64,000 nt of DNA from Chryseobacterium sp. (GCA_027492795.1 JAPUEB010000020.1:1-64000), one strand, 5' to 3'; shown: positions 26,522 through 35,520, counted from the stretch's first letter. Notes: generated by a model not told the origin, from the sequence alone. Program-made: numbers and translations.

Positions 26522-26992
26522 ATGCTCTTATTAATGATAACATTTGTATTAGTTATTTTTTACTTAATTCCATATACTGATAAAAATAACCAAATACAAT
26601 ATCGTGTTGACTTAGCACATATCATATTAAGTCTTACTTTTCTATTTGCTGGTGGACTTATTGGGTTTATTTTTGCCATTCCTCGCAGGATTTCGAGTAA
26701 TGATATTGAAAATAAATTTGAGGGAAAATATATAGGTAATGACAATCTTGTTCAAATAAGTGATTGGCTTACAAAAATTCTTGTGGGTGTCGGTCTTGTT
26801 AATTTAAAAAGTTTTCCATCACAACTCAATCATTTTGCAAGTTCGTTAAGTTTTGCGTCTTCTAGTGGTTTGCCAGTAAATACAGTTATTGTTGAAATGA
26901 TTATTCTATTTTTTTCAATTGCAGGTTTTATAGTAGCATATCTATGGACTAGATTAAATTTTGTAAAAATTTTAAATAGTTCTGAAAACTAA
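26522..26992 (+). CDS. Small membrane protein with an ISDWLTK module; true N-terminus probably frameshifted
   Basis: The 156-residue product has three hydrophobic segments (residues 1-17, 29-51 and 125-146). Between them is DNLVQISDWLTKILVGVGL, a motif I have seen in varied bacterial two-to-three-helix membrane proteins of unknown role. A better start is the ATG at 26470: its frame reads MNLIEKLKQYRVTFFF and then breaks at a T10 run (26509-26518). With nine T it would join this frame as TFFFTMLLLMITF. The protein is thus about 17 residues longer, or the gene is frameshifted in this genome. Confidence 0.6.
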   Translation: MLLLMITFVLVIFYLIPYTDKNNQIQYRVDLAHIILSLTFLFAGGLIGFIFAIPRRISSNDIENKFEGKYIGNDNLVQISDWLTKILVGVGLVNLKSFPSQLNHFASSLSFASSSGLPVNTVIVEMIILFFSIAGFIVAYLWTRLNFVKILNSSEN

Positions 26993-27005
26993 ATCTCTTA
27001 AAACC

Positions 27006-27533
27006 ATGAACCCAAACATCAACATCCGTCTCGCAACGCTGCAAGATTTGCAGGGCGTTCTTGCGTTGCACGAGAAATACCTTTACCAAAACTTATCGGA
27101 TCCCGAAAAACAGAACGGCTTTATAAAGGTGCGTTACAGCGAAGATGATTTGCGAAAAATAATTGTGGCGCAGGAAATTGTGGTGGCGATTTACGAATAC
27201 AAAATCGTGGGTTATTTTTTGGTTGGGAAGAAAAGTGATTCTCCAAATTTATTACATCAAAAAAATAGAGCATCTCGTTTGGCAAATGAAATGGTAATAC
27301 CTTTTGATAAAGTTGGTTATGGTTGCCAAATATGTTTAGATATGAATTATAGAAATTTAGGTTTGTCAAGACCAATGGTAGATGTTTTAATTGAAAATGT
27401 GAACGATAAATATAAAATATTGTTAAGCACAATTTCTCCCGAAAACAAAATCTCGATAATGAACAGCACTTCTGTTGGATGGCATCCATTAAATAATCTT
27501 GAAATACCCAACTATTACATTTACAAGTTATGA
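27006..27533 (+). CDS. GNAT-family N-acetyltransferase
   Basis: The 175-residue cytoplasmic enzyme begins INIRLATLQDLQGVLALHEKY, the usual GNAT strand 1-helix 1, and carries an acetyl-CoA-binding motif A of the form CLDMNYRNLGLSRPMVDVL. The C-terminus ends in a short aromatic strand. Its stop codon overlaps the ATP-grasp start by 4 bp (ATGA), so the two are translationally coupled. In combined GNAT/ATP-grasp pathways the acetyltransferase acylates an amino group of the precursor; the acceptor here is unknown. Confidence 0.82.
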   Translation: MNPNINIRLATLQDLQGVLALHEKYLYQNLSDPEKQNGFIKVRYSEDDLRKIIVAQEIVVAIYEYKIVGYFLVGKKSDSPNLLHQKNRASRLANEMVIPFDKVGYGCQICLDMNYRNLGLSRPMVDVLIENVNDKYKILLSTISPENKISIMNSTSVGWHPLNNLEIPNYYIYKL

Positions 27534-28387
27534 GATTTTATTGTCTATATGAAGAATTATATGAAGGTGTTGATTTACGCATTGAACAACTTAAGTCCGC
27601 CTGTAAAAAACAAAATATTGAGTTTTTCGCTTTAAATAGTTTAACGCAGGATTATACCAATTTGCCTAAACTCACAAAATCCGATTTGTTATATAATTGC
27701 GCAAGAGGAAGCCAAACATTGGAAAGTATTTTACTTAATCATACTGTAACAACATTCTACAGAAAAAATCCAATGTTCAATCAAACTTATTCCAGTACGG
27801 ATTGGAGCATCCTTCACGAAAAAGCCAATCTTCTTGCTCCAAAAACCATTTTCCATTTAACAACCGATAGAAATTTACTCACAAAATATGTAGATTATCT
27901 AGGCGGTTTCCCAATCATTATCAAAGCAACTGGCGGAACCAGAGGATTTGGAACCCTAAAAATAGAAACTTGGCAAAACCTAATTTCTACCGTAGATTAT
28001 TTGGCAGGAACCAACGACAAATTTATTATGCGTGAATTTATAAAGGCAAAAAACGGTTGCAGATTGATGGTTTTGGGAAACGAAGTGATTGCAGGAGCTG
28101 ATTTTGAAATGAATAAAGAAGATTTTCGGAACGCCATTGATTTGTCGCAGGTAAAATACAAAGCGAGAATTTATCCAGAACACGTCAACAAAACCGCAAT
28201 ACAGGCAACTCATCTTGCGAATGTGGAATTGGGCGGAGTAGATTTTCTGGAAGATGAGGACGAAAATTTTTATTTGCTCGAAGTAAATTTTCCTACTGGT
28301 TTTAGCGGACTGATTGATGTTTGCAGTGTGGATATTCCTTATAAGATGGTTGAATTTTTAAAAAACAAAGCGGATGGAAAAAATTGA
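27530..28387 (+). CDS. RimK-type ATP-grasp ligase
   Basis: The 285-residue enzyme should join a carboxylate to an amine through an acyl-phosphate. The ATP-grasp fold is visible as the Gly-rich loop FPIIIKATGGTRGFGTLKI near residues 125-143, the hinge FIMREFIKAKNGCRLMVLG, and the Mg2+ site DFLEDEDENFYLLEVNFPTG, where EVN is followed by FPTG instead of the common SSPG of RimK. It is coupled at both ends: 4 bp overlap with the GNAT gene and 14 bp overlap with the hydrolase gene. No protein substrate motif is seen. Confidence 0.85.
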   Translation: MRFYCLYEELYEGVDLRIEQLKSACKKQNIEFFALNSLTQDYTNLPKLTKSDLLYNCARGSQTLESILLNHTVTTFYRKNPMFNQTYSSTDWSILHEKANLLAPKTIFHLTTDRNLLTKYVDYLGGFPIIIKATGGTRGFGTLKIETWQNLISTVDYLAGTNDKFIMREFIKAKNGCRLMVLGNEVIAGADFEMNKEDFRNAIDLSQVKYKARIYPEHVNKTAIQATHLANVELGGVDFLEDEDENFYLLEVNFPTGFSGLIDVCSVDIPYKMVEFLKNKADGKN

Positions 28388-29294
28388 ACTGATTGAAAAA
28401 ACTATTGACAAAATTGAAAACTTACTGAAAGAACAACTTCCTGAAAGTAAATACCAATTCGAGTTATACGATTTAGAAACCAATACCAAACATTTCAGAG
28501 GTTTGGATGAGCCTTTTCATTGGGGAAGTGTTTACAAATTATTTGTGGTGGCAGAAATATTGAAAATGGCGGAAGAAGGTTTGCTTGATTTGGAAGATGA
28601 GTTGATTTTGAGAAAAGAGAAATTTAAAAATGGTAGTGGAATATTAAAGTTTTTTACTCACCTTAATAAAATTAGCATTCTTGATGGTTGTAAAATGACA
28701 ATTTCAACTTCCGATAATTTATGTGCAGATGAACTATTAGAAATTGTGGGCATAACAAGATTTAATGAATTATTTAAAAAAGCGAATTTAAAAAATTCAT
28801 TTTTGTGTTATAATCTTCATGATACAGTTATAGAACTATTTTCAAAAATCAAATTTGAAAAAAGGGCATCTTTTTACCGTAGCGAAAACTTTTGCTCTCA
28901 ATTTAATCACTCTTTAGAACAACTATTGAAAAAACATTATACCAACGCAAAGGATTTAAACACGGCTTTATATTTTGTTTTGAACAAATATTTAAGTGAG
29001 AGGCACACAGAAACTTACATAGAAATTCTAAAAACGCCAACAACATACCCACGACTTGATGCATATACGATGTTTAGTCCAGTTGCAATAATTGGCAAAA
29101 GTGGTTCATTAGGATATCAAACCGCATTTAATCAATCAATTATAATTCTAGATATATATAAAGAAAAAATTTTAGGGATTGGCTCTTTTTTATTAAAAGA
29201 AAATAAATATAGAAATTATGAAGCAACCGATACTTTTGGTTTAATCGGCTTGGAGATAGCAAATTTATATGAAGAATTAGAAAATTTAAAATAA
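28374..29294 (+). CDS. Class A beta-lactamase-like serine hydrolase without signal peptide
   Basis: The 306-residue protein has the three active-site motifs of class A serine beta-lactamases and DD-peptidases in order and at roughly normal spacing: S52-V-Y-K55, S113-D-N115 and K242-S-G244. The omega-loop ExxLN with the deacylating Glu is not evident. There is no signal peptide and the N-terminus is a charged helix, so it should stay in the cytoplasm, unlike resistance enzymes. Overlap with the ATP-grasp gene suggests it acts on the product of that ligase, perhaps as a peptidase, amidase or cyclase. That role is inference. Confidence 0.8.
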   Translation: MEKIELIEKTIDKIENLLKEQLPESKYQFELYDLETNTKHFRGLDEPFHWGSVYKLFVVAEILKMAEEGLLDLEDELILRKEKFKNGSGILKFFTHLNKISILDGCKMTISTSDNLCADELLEIVGITRFNELFKKANLKNSFLCYNLHDTVIELFSKIKFEKRASFYRSENFCSQFNHSLEQLLKKHYTNAKDLNTALYFVLNKYLSERHTETYIEILKTPTTYPRLDAYTMFSPVAIIGKSGSLGYQTAFNQSIIILDIYKEKILGIGSFLLKENKYRNYEATDTFGLIGLEIANLYEELENLK

Positions 29295-29320
29295 ATATTA
29301 ACCTTAAAAATTTTGAAATT

Positions 29321-30125
29321 ATGAGAACAAAGATTTTATTATTAGTCTTTTTTAGTTTGCAATTATTTTCTCAAACAATTGATAGAACGAAGTTATGCAG
29401 GTTTTGCAAATGTAATGAACAATTATGTGGACCTTGGAATAAAATTGATTCAGTTGAAATAATTTCTAATGAGAAAACAGAAATACAACCTTTCAATTAC
29501 ATATTACATATTGAAACGAAAGGTTCCTTTAATCAATTGGATTATGGAACTGTATCCTTTATTAATGAAAATAATTTGATTACGGCAAAACATGTTGTAT
29601 CAAAAATTTTGAAGGGCATAAAACTTTCTAAAACAGGTAAAGGAAATGATGAATGGATTACATTTGAAAAAAATGATTTCAAAGTGTCAAAATATAAATA
29701 TGCAGACATAGCAGTAGTAAAACTATTAAACAAAAATAAAATTGAAAAATTGTACGCAGGTAATTTTAAAATTAAACCCTTAAATAGTTTTAAAGTTGAA
29801 AATTTGAATAATAAGACTATTTATTTATCTGGATATCCATGCTATTTTGCTGACTTAGAAGAAAAACATGATAATCTAATAAATAGAAAAACAAATTATA
29901 AAAATTTAAATTTATCTAAAGAAAACTATATTAATTACAAAAATGTTTACTTGTACTGGAGATAGCGGTGCGCCTCTTTGGTTAAAAGATAACAATGATT
30001 TTTTTATTATTGGTATCCATCATGGTGGTGGCAAAGATGGAAAATTTTATGATAATTCTAATATTTCTGTTAAAATCAATGATCAAATTGTAAATTGGAT
30101 AAATTCAATTATAAAAGACAAATAG
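29321..30125 (+). pseudogene. Trypsin-like serine protease, frameshifted
   Basis: The first frame (29321-29965, 214 residues) has a signal peptide (FSLQLFSQ), a Cys-rich stretch LCRFCKCNEQLCGPW, the catalytic His in ITAKHVV (H91) and Asp in YADIAVVKL (D129). It then ends YLYWR. The catalytic Ser motif CTGDSGAPLW lies in the next frame (29943-30125), which continues IGIHHGGG to the end of the domain. Removing one A from the A5 run at 29938-29942 restores one open frame of about 267 residues. The break may be a real inactivating mutation, a sequencing error or, less likely, programmed frameshifting. Confidence 0.75.
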
Positions 30126-30159
30126 ATATGATTTGTAAAATATTTTCAGAAAAATAATA

Positions 30160-31023
30160 ATGAAAATCCTCCTGCTCATTCTTCTGCTGGTTATTATGAA
30201 CATCAGCATCGAGCAACTCACCAACCTGAAAATTTCGGGTGCAGAAATTTTGTTTATCCGCGCCGTGTTCAATTTCGGGTTGGCTGTTTTGGTTGCTGTA
30301 AAAAACAGAGAAACCATTATTCCCCAAAAACCAAAATTACAAATCGGCACTTTTCTGCTTTTCGGTTTGGGAATGTTGCTTAATTTTTCGGCATACCAAT
30401 ACATTTCCGCAGGTTCCGTAAGTACGTTGCAAAGACTGGATATTCCTTTGCTGGTTTTGGTTTCGTTTTTATATTCTCCTTTCAATGGCAGAAAGGGATT
30501 TTTGGCAGTCTTATCTTTTTTGGTGGTGGGTTTGATGATTTTTTATAGTCGCAACGCGCAAGAAAATGTTTTGGGATATGTTTTAATTATTTTCAGCGTT
30601 ATAGTTTTAGTCATCAATACTTTGTTGCAGAAAAAAATTGCGGTAAAGGAAAATATCGCAACCATAATGGCGGTGGTAAGTTTGAGTTCGCTTTTTTGGG
30701 GCGGAATAAGATGTTGGCAATCCGGCGCCGATTTTCAGAAAATTACTCCGATGATTTTGGGAATCATTTTTGGTTTGGCGGTCATCAACCTCATCATTTT
30801 TTATTTGGTAAACGAACTCTACAAAAAATATCCCGCAGAATTTGTGCGTTATCCCTATTTAATTTCCGCTTTTGCGATAATGATTGTGGAAATGCTCATC
30901 AAACAGAAATGGGAAACACCAGTCGTCATTTTTGGAAATATCGCCATTTTAATAATCATCACTTTTTTAGTGGGCAACAAATCTAAAAATCCGTTAACTT
31001 ACTTTAGAACACATATAAAATGA
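30160..31023 (+). CDS. EamA/DMT-family transporter
   Basis: The 287-residue inner-membrane protein has about ten hydrophobic helices in two halves. The EamA signature SGAEILFIRAVFNFGLAVLV lies near residues 25-45 and YQYISAGSVSTLQRLDIPLLVL near 85-105. The family exports amino acids, nucleotides or small metabolites. It follows the metabolite cassette on the same strand and overlaps the next gene by 4 bp. It could export the product of the GNAT/ATP-grasp cassette. Confidence 0.85.
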   Translation: MKILLLILLLVIMNISIEQLTNLKISGAEILFIRAVFNFGLAVLVAVKNRETIIPQKPKLQIGTFLLFGLGMLLNFSAYQYISAGSVSTLQRLDIPLLVLVSFLYSPFNGRKGFLAVLSFLVVGLMIFYSRNAQENVLGYVLIIFSVIVLVINTLLQKKIAVKENIATIMAVVSLSSLFWGGIRCWQSGADFQKITPMILGIIFGLAVINLIIFYLVNELYKKYPAEFVRYPYLISAFAIMIVEMLIKQKWETPVVIFGNIAILIIITFLVGNKSKNPLTYFRTHIK

Positions 31024-31589
31024 ATAAACTTTTCGCAATTCTCACCCTATTCACAATCTCACTTTTCTCCGCACAAACCGCAGAAATACTCAGCAATCAA
31101 TTAAATATCAGAGGTTACTACATTCCCCTGAAAATCGTTTTGCAAAAACCCCATATCTGCAATCCGATTATGCTGAGCAACAATTTTGAGATTAATTTTA
31201 AGGATTCAAACATCATCATCGAGTTTGATGAAGGTTCAGAATTTCCAGACGAAAGAAAACACATCAAATATGCTTTCGACCTTTTGAAAGTTGATAGCAT
31301 CGGAAAAGGCGGAACACAAGTTTACGAAATCAGTAAATATGATAACGTATCAGAATTGATCATCTTAAGCGAATCCATCAGATTTTACCTCCCTGAAAAA
31401 GACAAGGCAAAAGAAGAAATCACCGATTATAAAGGAAATAAAAAAACTGAATTGCTAGATTTCGTGGATTTACAAATACTCCCAACTGAAAATTATTCTA
31501 CAGAACCTTTTGAAGAACGGAAAATTGTAAAAAATTTTCAACAATTAATCACCGACTTAAAAAAATACGCAATTTCTCAAAGCAAATAA
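31020..31589 (+). CDS. Secreted protein of unknown function
   Basis: The family is not recognised. The 189-residue product has a signal peptide (1-18, ISLFSAQT) and no other membrane segment. The mature part is mixed alpha/beta and rich in Lys, Glu and Ile, with no Cys-based lipobox and no evident catalytic motif. A 4-bp overlap with the EamA transporter indicates co-translation. It ends the plus-strand run; a palindromic repeat and the second M13 gene follow. Confidence 0.65.
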   Translation: MNKLFAILTLFTISLFSAQTAEILSNQLNIRGYYIPLKIVLQKPHICNPIMLSNNFEINFKDSNIIIEFDEGSEFPDERKHIKYAFDLLKVDSIGKGGTQVYEISKYDNVSELIILSESIRFYLPEKDKAKEEITDYKGNKKTELLDFVDLQILPTENYSTEPFEERKIVKNFQQLITDLKKYAISQSK

Positions 31590-31620
31590 ATTGTCCTCTT
31601 TTTAAAAAAAAAAACAAAAA

Positions 31621-31655
31621 AGTCCCTCTCCTTTAGAGAGGGATTTAGGGTGAGG
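31621..31655 (+). repeat. Palindromic repeat (AGTCCCTCTCCTTTAGAGAG type)
   Basis: CTCTCC-TTTA-GAGAG hairpin followed by GGATTTAGGGTGAGG. The first 20 nt match the in-CDS copy at 8701-8721 with one difference. It lies between convergent genes and may also stop transcription. Confidence 0.7.
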
Positions 31656-31671
31656 AAAATTAATGTCAGGA

Positions 31672-33756
31672 TTACCAAATTTTTATCCTTTCTTCCGGCT
31701 TCTTATAAAGTTTATCCCCTTCTTTCACCTCAAACGCTTTATAGAAAGCATCGGTGTTTACAAGCGGACCAAAAGCTCTGTATAAACCTGGAGCGTGTTC
31801 GTTGGTTTTGATTTGGTTGATGAGTGCGGCTTCTTTCTGCAAAGTTCTCCAAACAGTTGCCCAACTTAGGAAAAATCTTTGGTCTTGCGTGTAACCGCTG
31901 ATTAACCCTGGATTTCCGTGGTCTTTTAGATACATTTGAAGCGCGTCAAAAGAAATATTCACACCGCCTAAGTCTGCAATATTTTCACCGTTGGTAAATT
32001 CGCCGTTTACAAAGGTTCCTTTCACGGGTTCGTACGTGCTGTATTGCGCTGCGAGGGATTTTGTGGCTTTTTCGAAGTTGGCTTTGTCGTCTTTTGTCCA
32101 CCAATCTACCAAGTTTCCATCGGCATCGAATTGCGCTCCAGAATCGTCGAAACCGTGCGTCATTTCGTGACCGATTACGGCACCAATTCCACCAAAATTA
32201 ATCGCTGCATCCGCTTTTGGATTAAAAAATGGCGGCTGCAAAATTGCGGCAGGAAAAACGATTTCGTTATTTACCGGATTGTAGTAGGCGTTCACGGTTT
32301 GTGGCGTCATTCCCCATTCTTCACGATCGAAAGGTTTTCCAACTTTTTCAAGGTCTTTTCCATATTGCCAACTTGAAATATTTTGAAGGTTTTTATAAAG
32401 TGTCCCACCATTTTCTGATGATGAAATCTCTAGTTTCGAGTAATCTTTCCATTTGTCCGGATAAGCCACTTTCACCGTAAATTTGTTGAGCTTGTTCAGG
32501 GCTTTTTCTTTTGTTACGGAAGACATCCAATCCAAATTATTGATGTGGTGTGCAAAACTTTTTTTCAAATATCCTATCAGTTCCACCATTTGCGCTTTGG
32601 CTTCAGCAGGAAAATATTTTTCTACATACAGCTTTCCGAATGCTTCACCCAAGCTTCCGTCGATAAGTTCGAATGCACGCTTGTTTTGCGCTCTCTGCTC
32701 TTGCTGTCCGCGAAGATATTTTCCGTAAAAATTAAATTTTTTAGCGTCCAAATCGCTGGTAAGATAACTTGCGCTGCCCGAAAGAAGATGATATTTCATA
32801 TAGTCTTTTAGCACCGGAAGATTTTTAGCGTTGATTAATTGGTCGAAATTTTTATAAAAATTGAGCTCACCTACGATTACGCGGTCTGTATTTACGCCTA
32901 CTTTACTTAAAAAATCAGGAATATTTACACTTTTTACGGTGGACTTCAGTTGAGACATTGTAAAAGGATTATATTGAAGCGTTGCATCACGAATTTGCTC
33001 GTTCGTAAGGTAAGTTTGAGCGATAGATTTTTCAAAATTTACAATATTTTGCGCCGTCACTGCCGAATTTTTATATCCCAAAACATCAAGTATTGATGCT
33101 ACATATTTGGTGTATTCCGATAAAGTTTCGGTGTTTTTGGGGTTCACTTTTTGGTAATAGTCCCTTCCCAAACCAAGCGAAGGATTTCCGAGATAAACCG
33201 CATTCATCTTGGAGTCTTTCAAATCGGAATAAACGCCCCATCCATAAAGAAGATTATTGCCTTCGGGAGTGGCTTCTACCATATATTTCTGCAAATCTGC
33301 AACGGATTTTATAGCGTCAATTTTTGCCAAATCATTTTTTATTGGATTTATTCCGTCTGCATTTCGCTTGTTCATATCCATATAAGTGGCATACAAATCC
33401 TGAATTTTTTTACCTTCGCTTCCTGCTGCAAATTTGTCGTTCAGTAGTGAATTCAAAATCGTCATCGAGTTGTTGTCGGTATCTTCCGCCAATTTGTTGA
33501 AACTTCCCCAAGTAGATTTATCCGCAGGAATTTTTGCGGTTTTCATCCAGCTTCCATTCACAAAATTATAAAAATCATCTTGCGGACGAACGGTTTTGTC
33601 CATCGCAGTAAGGTCGAGACCATTTTCAGGGTTTACTTTCACGGTTTCCATTGGTGGTGGCGGTGTTTCGGTTTTTGTGGCAACGGTTTTTGTTGCACAG
33701 GAATTCAGCGCGATTATTCCGGCAAAAGCCAAAACGCTGATGTTGATATTTTTCAT
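31672..33756 (-). CDS. M13-family zinc metallopeptidase lipoprotein, paralogue 2
   Basis: The 694-residue product is similar along its whole length to the enzyme at 23065-25152. It has lipobox IIALNSCA, RPQDDFYNFVNGSWMKTAKIP, zinc motif VIGHEMTHGFDDSG, GENIADLGGVNISFDAL and C-terminal KPEERIKIW. I start at 33756 (MKNINISVLAF), which gives a standard lipoprotein signal; the frame upstream adds only MYF. Both copies look intact, so it is a duplicated pair, now separated by about 6.5 kb of oppositely oriented genes. Confidence 0.93.
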   Translation of the reverse strand: MKNINISVLAFAGIIALNSCATKTVATKTETPPPPMETVKVNPENGLDLTAMDKTVRPQDDFYNFVNGSWMKTAKIPADKSTWGSFNKLAEDTDNNSMTILNSLLNDKFAAGSEGKKIQDLYATYMDMNKRNADGINPIKNDLAKIDAIKSVADLQKYMVEATPEGNNLLYGWGVYSDLKDSKMNAVYLGNPSLGLGRDYYQKVNPKNTETLSEYTKYVASILDVLGYKNSAVTAQNIVNFEKSIAQTYLTNEQIRDATLQYNPFTMSQLKSTVKSVNIPDFLSKVGVNTDRVIVGELNFYKNFDQLINAKNLPVLKDYMKYHLLSGSASYLTSDLDAKKFNFYGKYLRGQQEQRAQNKRAFELIDGSLGEAFGKLYVEKYFPAEAKAQMVELIGYLKKSFAHHINNLDWMSSVTKEKALNKLNKFTVKVAYPDKWKDYSKLEISSSENGGTLYKNLQNISSWQYGKDLEKVGKPFDREEWGMTPQTVNAYYNPVNNEIVFPAAILQPPFFNPKADAAINFGGIGAVIGHEMTHGFDDSGAQFDADGNLVDWWTKDDKANFEKATKSLAAQYSTYEPVKGTFVNGEFTNGENIADLGGVNISFDALQMYLKDHGNPGLISGYTQDQRFFLSWATVWRTLQKEAALINQIKTNEHAPGLYRAFGPLVNTDAFYKAFEVKEGDKLYKKPEERIKIW

Positions 33757-33789
33757 AAAATACAAATATTTGTAATTAGTTGTTCATTA

Positions 33790-34395
33790 TCAAAAAACGT
33801 TACTAAAATTTTTCATTGTCTTATCGTGATATTTTGAAAAGAATATCAAAGCGACTAAACCACCAATTAACGCCATAAAAATATCGGTTTGCGTGTCCCA
33901 AATATAGCCTTGAGTTCCCAGAAAACTATCCCCCGCTTCGCCAGAAAAGAGAGAAACCCACCATTCAATCAGTTCATAAAAAGCGCTAATCGCCAAAACG
34001 ATGGAAATTACAATAAAAAACAACCAACCTTTTCCGTTGATTACTTTTTTGTGCACCAAAATTTCGCGCGCGATCAACGCCGGAGAAAATCCTTGAATAA
34101 AATGACCAATTTTATCGTAATTGTTTCTTTCACCGCCAAAAATTCCGTTCATCCAATCAAAACCGGGAACTTTTGCATAGGTATAATGCGCTCCCAAAAG
34201 CAAAATGAGAAAATGGATGAAAATAACGATGTAAACAAAGTTGGAAAATTCAAATTTTCTGAAAATGACTAATGCCAAAATTCCAACAAAAACCGGCAAA
34301 GCTTCGAGCCACCAAGTGAAAGGTTCTGCTGCGCCGATGTAGGAAACTATGGTTGCGATGAGGGTTAGGATAAGGAGGATGTATTTTATTTTCAT
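33790..34395 (-). CDS. DUF2238 (YjdF-like) inner-membrane protein
   Basis: The 201-residue protein has about six membrane helices. The block YDKIGHFIQGFSPALIAREIL, the acidic ISAFYELIEWWVSLFSGEAGDSFLG and the DTQTDIFMALIGGLVALI segment are typical of the DUF2238/YjdF family, whose function is unknown. It precedes the second M13 gene on the same strand, 33 bp away, and may share its transcript. Confidence 0.85.
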   Translation of the reverse strand: MKIKYILLILTLIATIVSYIGAAEPFTWWLEALPVFVGILALVIFRKFEFSNFVYIVIFIHFLILLLGAHYTYAKVPGFDWMNGIFGGERNNYDKIGHFIQGFSPALIAREILVHKKVINGKGWLFFIVISIVLAISAFYELIEWWVSLFSGEAGDSFLGTQGYIWDTQTDIFMALIGGLVALIFFSKYHDKTMKNFSNVF

Positions 34396-34404
34396 TGTTT
34401 ATAT

Positions 34405-35445
34405 CTATTTCGAGTAAAATCTAAAATATGCTTTTATTATTCTATCCTTTCCCGCAAAAACTACTGTATTTCTATCAACCCACTCACAAAAGTAGAGATT
34501 TTTTTCATCGGAAATTTTCGTCCACGTTTTTCCAAAATCTTGGGAAAATTCTATGTTTTGGTCGCCAACTGCAATAATGTCTTTTCCTTTAGAGTTGGGA
34601 CGGATTTTTACACAGGTTTTATAGCCGCCGTTTTTTCCGGAAGCTTGAATTTGCCAAGTTTTTCCACCATCGTTGGTCGTAGCAATATTATTGATGTTTT
34701 CAAATTGTTTGGTGTAATCTCCACCAACTGCAATCCCGAATTTTTCATCATAAAAATCGATGGAATAAATGCCTGTTGAGGAAGTTCCTTGGATAATTGG
34801 AGTTTCAAAAATTTCAAAAGTTGTAGGATGAAACCTGTTGCTTTTAAAAATTCTTGTCGACGTACCACCAGAAGCTATCCAAAGCGTGTTTTTGGCAATT
34901 GCAATGTTCGTGTTGCTCGCTGCAAAAAAGGCTTCTCCTTCGTGTAATTTTATTTCTTTTTCAAAATTGATTTTCTTCCATAATTGATCGTAATTGCTGT
35001 ATTCAACTAAAACTAAATTATTGTCTTTATCAGGATCACTTACGGCGTAACCTTTGTGTTGGTCTTTGGTAAAAATCAAGGCGTCGTAAAACGCAGTTTT
35101 TAAAGTATCGTTTGCTATAATCTTGCTTTTTAACGTTTTTTTATCAATTTTAAAAAAATATGCCGGACTTTCAATATTTATGGTGTAAAAAGAATTTCTG
35201 TCCTGAGCGAGTGTACGAAACTGCAACTTTTTATTTGAAAGTTTTATCTGCTTTTTATCTACAGTATCTTTCAAAGAAACATAGCCAAATTTGGAATCTG
35301 TTCCCGCATAATACACTTTTCCTTTCCAAATTTGTATCGCTCTTATGGAGATTTTATCTTTTAAAAGTGTTTGAATTTCAAATTTTTGAGCAAATGAAAA
35401 GTTCAGAAAAAATGAAATTATTAGAAAACTAAAAAGCTTTTGCAT
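34405..35445 (-). CDS. Secreted beta-propeller (BNR/Ycf48-like) protein
   Basis: The 346-residue product has a signal peptide (1-18, FLNFSFAQ) followed by repeated propeller blades. Asp-box-like motifs of the form SxDxGxTW appear as TNDGGKTWQIQASG and SQDFGKTWTKIS. Relatives are annotated as oxidoreductases or photosystem II stability (Ycf48) proteins, but no cofactor motif is visible, so a binding or scaffolding role is as likely. I start at 35445 (MQKLFSFLI); the 15 upstream codons fall in an inverted repeat. Confidence 0.75.
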   Translation of the reverse strand: MQKLFSFLIISFFLNFSFAQKFEIQTLLKDKISIRAIQIWKGKVYYAGTDSKFGYVSLKDTVDKKQIKLSNKKLQFRTLAQDRNSFYTINIESPAYFFKIDKKTLKSKIIANDTLKTAFYDALIFTKDQHKGYAVSDPDKDNNLVLVEYSNYDQLWKKINFEKEIKLHEGEAFFAASNTNIAIAKNTLWIASGGTSTRIFKSNRFHPTTFEIFETPIIQGTSSTGIYSIDFYDEKFGIAVGGDYTKQFENINNIATTNDGGKTWQIQASGKNGGYKTCVKIRPNSKGKDIIAVGDQNIEFSQDFGKTWTKISDEKNLYFCEWVDRNTVVFAGKDRIIKAYFRFYSK

Positions 35446-35475
35446 GAAAAATTGTTTAAACCAAAAGTAATAAAA

Positions 35476-35520
35476 TTGCCACGAATGCACGAATATTTTT
35501 TATTAGTGCATTCGTGGCAA
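35476..35520. terminator. Perfect 15-bp inverted repeat between the propeller and permease genes
   Basis: TTGCCACGAATGCAC (35476-35490) pairs with GTGCATTCGTGGCAA (35506-35520) around a 15-nt T-rich loop. A second, weaker hairpin at 35525-35553 stands next to the permease stop codon. It is a terminator or an insertion of a dispersed palindrome. Confidence 0.6.

Noticed and set aside
28374-29294. Antibiotic-resistance beta-lactamase
   Set aside because: SxxK, SDN and KSG are present, but there is no signal peptide and no clear deacylating Glu, and the gene is coupled to a ligase. A resistance role is not supported.
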